DNA from: Pseudomonadota bacterium
GTDB taxonomy: Bacteria; Pseudomonadota; Gammaproteobacteria; Steroidobacterales; Steroidobacteraceae
Assembly: GCA_037200975.1 (NCBI GenBank)
Contig: JBBCGI010000001.1
Span: 806,001 to 870,000 of the forward strand
Direction: 5' to 3'
Length of the DNA stretch: 64,000 bases
Shown: positions 61,051 to 64,000 of the stretch, piece after piece
Layout: each line of letters opens with the position of its first letter
Numbering within the stretch: position 1 is the first letter of the stretch
Program-made: the position numbers and the translations under genes
Notes under the pieces: model-generated
What the model was told of the DNA's origin: nothing
Seen by the model: the letters and a program-made list of their open reading frames with translations, nothing else
Databases searched by the model: none

Positions 61051-61931
61051 CGGCCGCGCGACAGCGAGCCGGATCGATTCACGACGAAACGCGCGCCTTC
61101 GCCATCGGCCGCGTTGGCCGGAATGCTGCGCGACTCGCCATCGACTTCGACCGTGACGCCGGCGGCATTGCCGAGCACGACGCGCAGCGGGCCGCGGCCC
61201 GAAACACTCTGCACACTGCCGGCACTCGCGACGTCGTAGAACAGCCGCTCACCGCGCGAGTCGTAGATCTCGACCCAGCTGTCGTTGGTGAGCTCGAGCT
61301 TGAGGCGGGTTTCGCGGGCCGGCGTGGTCTCTTCGCGCTTCGGCGGCGGCGCAGTGGCGGTGGATGTGCCCGGCGCGGCGCCCGACGTGCTGTTGTCAGG
61401 TGTACCGGCGACCGGCTCGGTGACGGCGGGCGTGGCCGGCAACGTGACGCTCGGTAATGCCACGGGCACGGCGCCGGAATTCCCGGCCGTCCTGGCTGCG
61501 CCGGACTTCGAGCCGGCGAGCACCCACCAGATCGCCAGCAGCAAGACCGCCGCGCACGACAACCCGATCAGCGGGTTCACCAGGCGGCGCGGATCGGCGC
61601 GGTGTTCGGCATGCGGGATCTGCGTGAGATCGGGCGGCGGCGGCCGCGCTTCGCGCGACGACAGATAGGTCTCGACCATCTGCGCACCAGGCTCGCCGAC
61701 GAAATCCGCGTAACGGCGCAGATGGCCGCGTACGTACACCGAGGCGCCGAGCTCGGCGAAACGCTCGGCTTCGAGCGCTTCGATCACCTTGGGGTCGAGG
61801 TGCAGCTTTTCCGCCGCCGCGGCCACCGACAACCCGGCGCGGTCACGCCCGGCACGCAGGCGTTCGCCGATGGAACGCGGCGCTGCGGGAGCGGGAGCAG
61901 CGGTGGGGGCGGGTGCGTCCGTCTCGTCCAT
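61047..61931 (-). CDS. rodZ: Cytoskeleton protein RodZ
   Basis: A 294-residue bitopic membrane protein that links MreB to the periplasm. An N-terminal Pro/Ala region is followed by a helix-turn-helix domain (about 20-90, IGERLRAGRDRAGLSVAAAA with EKLHLDPKVIEALE), then TM at about 121-140 (IGLSCAAVLLLAIWWVLAG) and a Pro/Thr-rich linker. A C-terminal periplasmic beta domain (about 220-290) has LKLELTNDSWVEIYDSRGER. It is followed directly by hisS with a 4-base overlap. Confidence 0.93.
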   Translation of the reverse strand: MDETDAPAPTAAPAPAAPRSIGERLRAGRDRAGLSVAAAAEKLHLDPKVIEALEAERFAELGASVYVRGHLRRYADFVGEPGAQMVETYLSSREARPPPPDLTQIPHAEHRADPRRLVNPLIGLSCAAVLLLAIWWVLAGSKSGAARTAGNSGAVPVALPSVTLPATPAVTEPVAGTPDNSTSGAAPGTSTATAPPPKREETTPARETRLKLELTNDSWVEIYDSRGERLFYDVASAGSVQSVSGRGPLRVVLGNAAGVTVEVDGESRSIPANAADGEGARFVVNRSGSLSRGR

Positions 61932-61938
61932 CGGCGAG

Positions 61939-62700
61939 TCAGGGGCGCTTGAGCGCGCGGGCCTGCGCGGAGTCGGGGAATTCCAAGCGTAGCGTACGCG
62001 CGTACTTCTCTTCGCTCATGCGGTCCTTGGCGGCGCGCGCCACGGTCACGCCGGTCAGCAACACGTCCGGATCGGGTTTGAAGGCGCCGACATACGTGTC
62101 GATGACCTTGCGTGCCTCCGCGATCCGTTCGCGCTCGAGGTACAGGCTCGCGAGCTGCACGGTCGCTTCGCCGTAGTTAGGACGCGCCTTGATCGCGCCG
62201 TTGAATTTCTCCTGCGCCTCGTCGAGCCGCTTGGCGGCCCGCAGGCAGACCCCGGCATTGGTGAGCGCGACTTCGGGAGTGCGGTAATACTTGCTGGCGG
62301 CCACCGCCATGAAACGTTCCACGCCCTCTTCGGTGCGGCCGTTCTTGCACAGGTAGATGGCGTAGTTGTTGGAGATGTCCGGATTGGTCGGCGCCAGCCG
62401 CAGCGCTTCGCGGAAATGTTTGTCGGCGAGTTTCGGATCGCCGGTGCGGTCGTACAGCAGCCCGAGGCTGGTGTGGACGTCGGCATCCTTCGGGTTCTGC
62501 TTGAGCGAGCGTTCGAGCTTTTCGCGCGCCAGCGGATAGTTGCCCTGCTGCAGATAGGCGGTGCCGAGCTGGATGTTGTACTTGGCGGCGGCCTCTTTCG
62601 GATCGTCCTGCTTGAGCGGCTTGCCGCCTTCGCTGTTGCTGGTGACGCAGCCGATCAGCAACGCGGCCGCGAGGACCACGATCGAATACGAGTACTTCAT
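61939..62700 (-). CDS. pilW: Type IV pilus biogenesis lipoprotein PilW/PilF
   Basis: A 253-residue TPR lipoprotein that helps PilQ secretin assembly. Signal YSYSIVVLAAALLIGC with the lipobox LIGC (Cys 18), then about six TPR repeats: QLGTAYLQQGNYPLAREKLE, LGLLYDRTGDPKLADKHFRE, NNYAIYLCKNGRTEEGVERF and others. The start is ATG 62700, which overlaps the rlmN stop (ATGA). It suggests type IV pili are made, although no other pil genes are in the window. Confidence 0.92.
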   Translation of the reverse strand: MKYSYSIVVLAAALLIGCVTSNSEGGKPLKQDDPKEAAAKYNIQLGTAYLQQGNYPLAREKLERSLKQNPKDADVHTSLGLLYDRTGDPKLADKHFREALRLAPTNPDISNNYAIYLCKNGRTEEGVERFMAVAASKYYRTPEVALTNAGVCLRAAKRLDEAQEKFNGAIKARPNYGEATVQLASLYLERERIAEARKVIDTYVGAFKPDPDVLLTGVTVARAAKDRMSEEKYARTLRLEFPDSAQARALKRP

Positions 62701-63812
62701 GCGCGCACCTGCAAGCCGAAAGTTTTCGAGCCCAGCCGCACGATGGTGCGGTCGGTGACCTGACCCGCGAGCTGCCCGCAGGCCGCATCGATGTCCTCGC
62801 CGCGCGTCTTGCGGATGGTGGCGATGACGCCGCGCCGGATCAGCTCGTCGCCGAATTGCCGGATCACGTCGTTCGGCGAGCGGCGATATTGCGTGCCCGG
62901 AAACGGGTTGAAAGGAATGAGATTGACCTTCGCCGGCTTGTCTTTCAGCAGGCGCGCGAGCTCGATGGCGTGTTCGCGCCGGTCGTTGACGCCGTCGAGC
63001 ATCACGTATTCGAACGTGACGCTGCGGCCGTTCTGTTCGTCGAGGTAGTGCCAGCAGGCGTCCAGCAACTCGGCGATGTTGTGCTTGCGGTTGATCGGCA
63101 CCAGCTGGCTGCGCAGTTCGTCGTTCGGCGCGTGCAGCGAAACCGCGAGCGCGCAATTCACTTCTTCAGCCAGCTTGTAGATCTGCGGCACGAGCCCCGA
63201 AGTCGACAGCGTGACGCGGCGGCGCGAGATGTCGAAGCCGAGATCGTCGAGGAAGATGCGGATCGCCGGGATCACGTTGCGGAAATTGGCCAGCGGCTCG
63301 CCCATGCCCATGAGCACGATGTTGGTGATGACGCGATCGTCGCCCACCTTCCACCCAAGCTCCTTGTTCGCGAGCCACACCTGGCCGACGATCTCCGCGG
63401 TAGTCAGGTTGCGGTTGAAACCCTGCTGCGCGGTCGAGCAGAACGAGCAGTCGAGCACACAGCCGACCTGCGAGGAGATGCACAACGTGCCGCGGTCTTC
63501 CTCCGGGATGAACACCGTTTCATAGGCCTGGCCGCCACCGCCCGCCAGCAGCCACTTGCGCGTGCCGTCGGAAGCAATCTGCGTCTTCACGATCTCGGGC
63601 ACGCGAACTTCGGCCCGCGTCAGTAGTTCGGCACGGAAATCCTTGGCGAGATCCGTCATCGCCGCGATGTCGCCCTCGCCGCGTTTGTACAGCCAGTTCA
63701 TCAGCTGCCGCGCGCGGAAGGGTTTGCTGCCCATCGACGCCACGAACGCCTCGAGGTCCGCCTTGGGCAGACCTAACAAGTTCGTCAATGGTGATGCGGG
63801 AGCGTCGGACAT
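62697..63812 (-). CDS. rlmN: Dual-specificity 23S rRNA/tRNA methyltransferase RlmN
   Basis: A 371-residue radical-SAM enzyme that methylates C2 of A2503 in 23S rRNA and A37 of some tRNAs. The [4Fe-4S] motif is CVLDCSFC (CxxxCxxC), then VLMGMGEPLANF and the conserved HAPNDELRSQLVPINRKHNI; the methyl-carrying cysteine near the C-terminus is in IDAACGQLAGQ. The length is standard. It starts 7 bases after ndk and overlaps pilW by 4 bases. Confidence 0.97.
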   Translation of the reverse strand: MSDAPASPLTNLLGLPKADLEAFVASMGSKPFRARQLMNWLYKRGEGDIAAMTDLAKDFRAELLTRAEVRVPEIVKTQIASDGTRKWLLAGGGGQAYETVFIPEEDRGTLCISSQVGCVLDCSFCSTAQQGFNRNLTTAEIVGQVWLANKELGWKVGDDRVITNIVLMGMGEPLANFRNVIPAIRIFLDDLGFDISRRRVTLSTSGLVPQIYKLAEEVNCALAVSLHAPNDELRSQLVPINRKHNIAELLDACWHYLDEQNGRSVTFEYVMLDGVNDRREHAIELARLLKDKPAKVNLIPFNPFPGTQYRRSPNDVIRQFGDELIRRGVIATIRKTRGEDIDAACGQLAGQVTDRTIVRLGSKTFGLQVRA

Positions 63813-63819
63813 TCGGACT

Positions 63820-64000
63820 TCACCCGCGCGGGCAGAGCTCCGTCGTGCGGAAGAAGTACGCGATCTCGACCGCGGCCGTTTCCGGAGCGTCCGAGCCGTG
63901 GACCGTGTTCGCCTCTATGCTCTCGGCGAGGTCGGCGCGGATCGTGCCCGGCGCGGCCTTCTTCGGATCGGTGGCGCCCATGATCTCGCGATTCTTCGCG
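63820..64000 (-). CDS. ndk: Nucleoside diphosphate kinase (3' part, runs off the window)
   Basis: The C-terminal 60 residues of Ndk, which transfers phosphate between NTPs and NDPs. Visible are [20 protein letters not shown] and the active-site histidine in [12 protein letters not shown], followed by EIAYFF and the C-terminal TELCPRG. The rest of the gene lies beyond position 64000. It is the first gene seen of the operon continuing with rlmN, pilW, rodZ, hisS, yfgM, bamB and der. Confidence 0.95.
   Translation of the reverse strand, partial: AKNREIMGATDPKKAAPGTIRADLAESIEANTVHGSDAPETAAVEIAYFFRTTELCPRG

Noticed and set aside
1-64000. CRISPR arrays, phage genes, insertion sequences
   Set aside because: No evenly spaced direct repeats, integrase, transposase or phage structural genes were seen on either strand.

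Overview
The window is one continuous stretch of GC-rich (about two thirds G+C), densely packed bacterial chromosome. Gene content and order point to a gammaproteobacterium. The marker is the operon ndk-rlmN-pilW-rodZ-hisS-yfgM-bamB-der, together with nrdR-ribD-ribE-ribBA-ribH-nusB-thiL, xseB-ispA-dxs, ettA, purL and guaB-guaA. The style resembles Steroidobacterales/Xanthomonadales-like environmental lineages, but I cannot assign a genus from sequence alone. I see no insertion sequence, prophage, integrase, CRISPR array or rRNA. No gap between genes exceeds 300 bases.

Layout. 0.1-3.2 kb: a DUF6249 membrane protein, a perfect palindrome, then a three-gene operon (rubrerythrin, HdrD/GlpC-like Fe-S protein, DUF3501) read leftward, with Fur-family-like operator candidates upstream. 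3.2-7.3 kb: xseB, ispA and dxs (isoprenoid precursors), then folE2. 7.5-14 kb: a secreted cupredoxin overlapping an outer-membrane barrel gene, an aldehyde dehydrogenase, an M24 peptidase, a lone ModA and a Ser/Thr kinase fused to a cyclic-nucleotide-binding domain. 14-21 kb: the riboflavin/nusB/thiL operon, then nrdR and glyA. 21-28.7 kb: an HDAC-family deacetylase, ettA with a DUF4145-like gene, purL and a DUF1820 gene. 28.8-35.4 kb: an orphan TagH-like FHA protein, a DGPF/YCII protein coupled to an ECF42-like sigma factor, tRNA-Ser(CGA), a lytic transglycosylase, a double DUF1080 protein, YceI and tadA.

35.4-44.9 kb holds the most distinctive system. It is a complete chemosensory operon with Wsp-like gene order (cheW, cheR-TPR, cheW, MCP with a CHASE3-like sensor, CheA-REC, CheB). 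It ends in a REC-histidine kinase-REC protein where Wsp would have the diguanylate cyclase WspR. It is preceded by an unannotated 25-codon leader ORF with a strong ribosome-binding site, whose stop codon overlaps the cheW start. 44.9-47.6 kb: an EamA-type transporter and a DrrAB-type ABC exporter. 47.7-56.3 kb: small secreted proteins, an operon guaB-guaA-lytic transglycosylase-GIY-YIG-like protein, and divergent xseA with an M23 peptidase. 56.3-64 kb: the der-to-ndk operon, without the ispG gene usually found between rodZ and hisS; ndk runs off the right edge.

Beyond genes, I found two copies of a long inverted repeat with a shared core, several hairpins at gene ends that enclose the stop codon, a group of candidate leaderless starts, and an unusually frequent octamer CTATCTAC/GTAGATAG (11 exact copies by my reading, against fewer than one expected from base composition). 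All calls come from reading the sequence; no database search was run.
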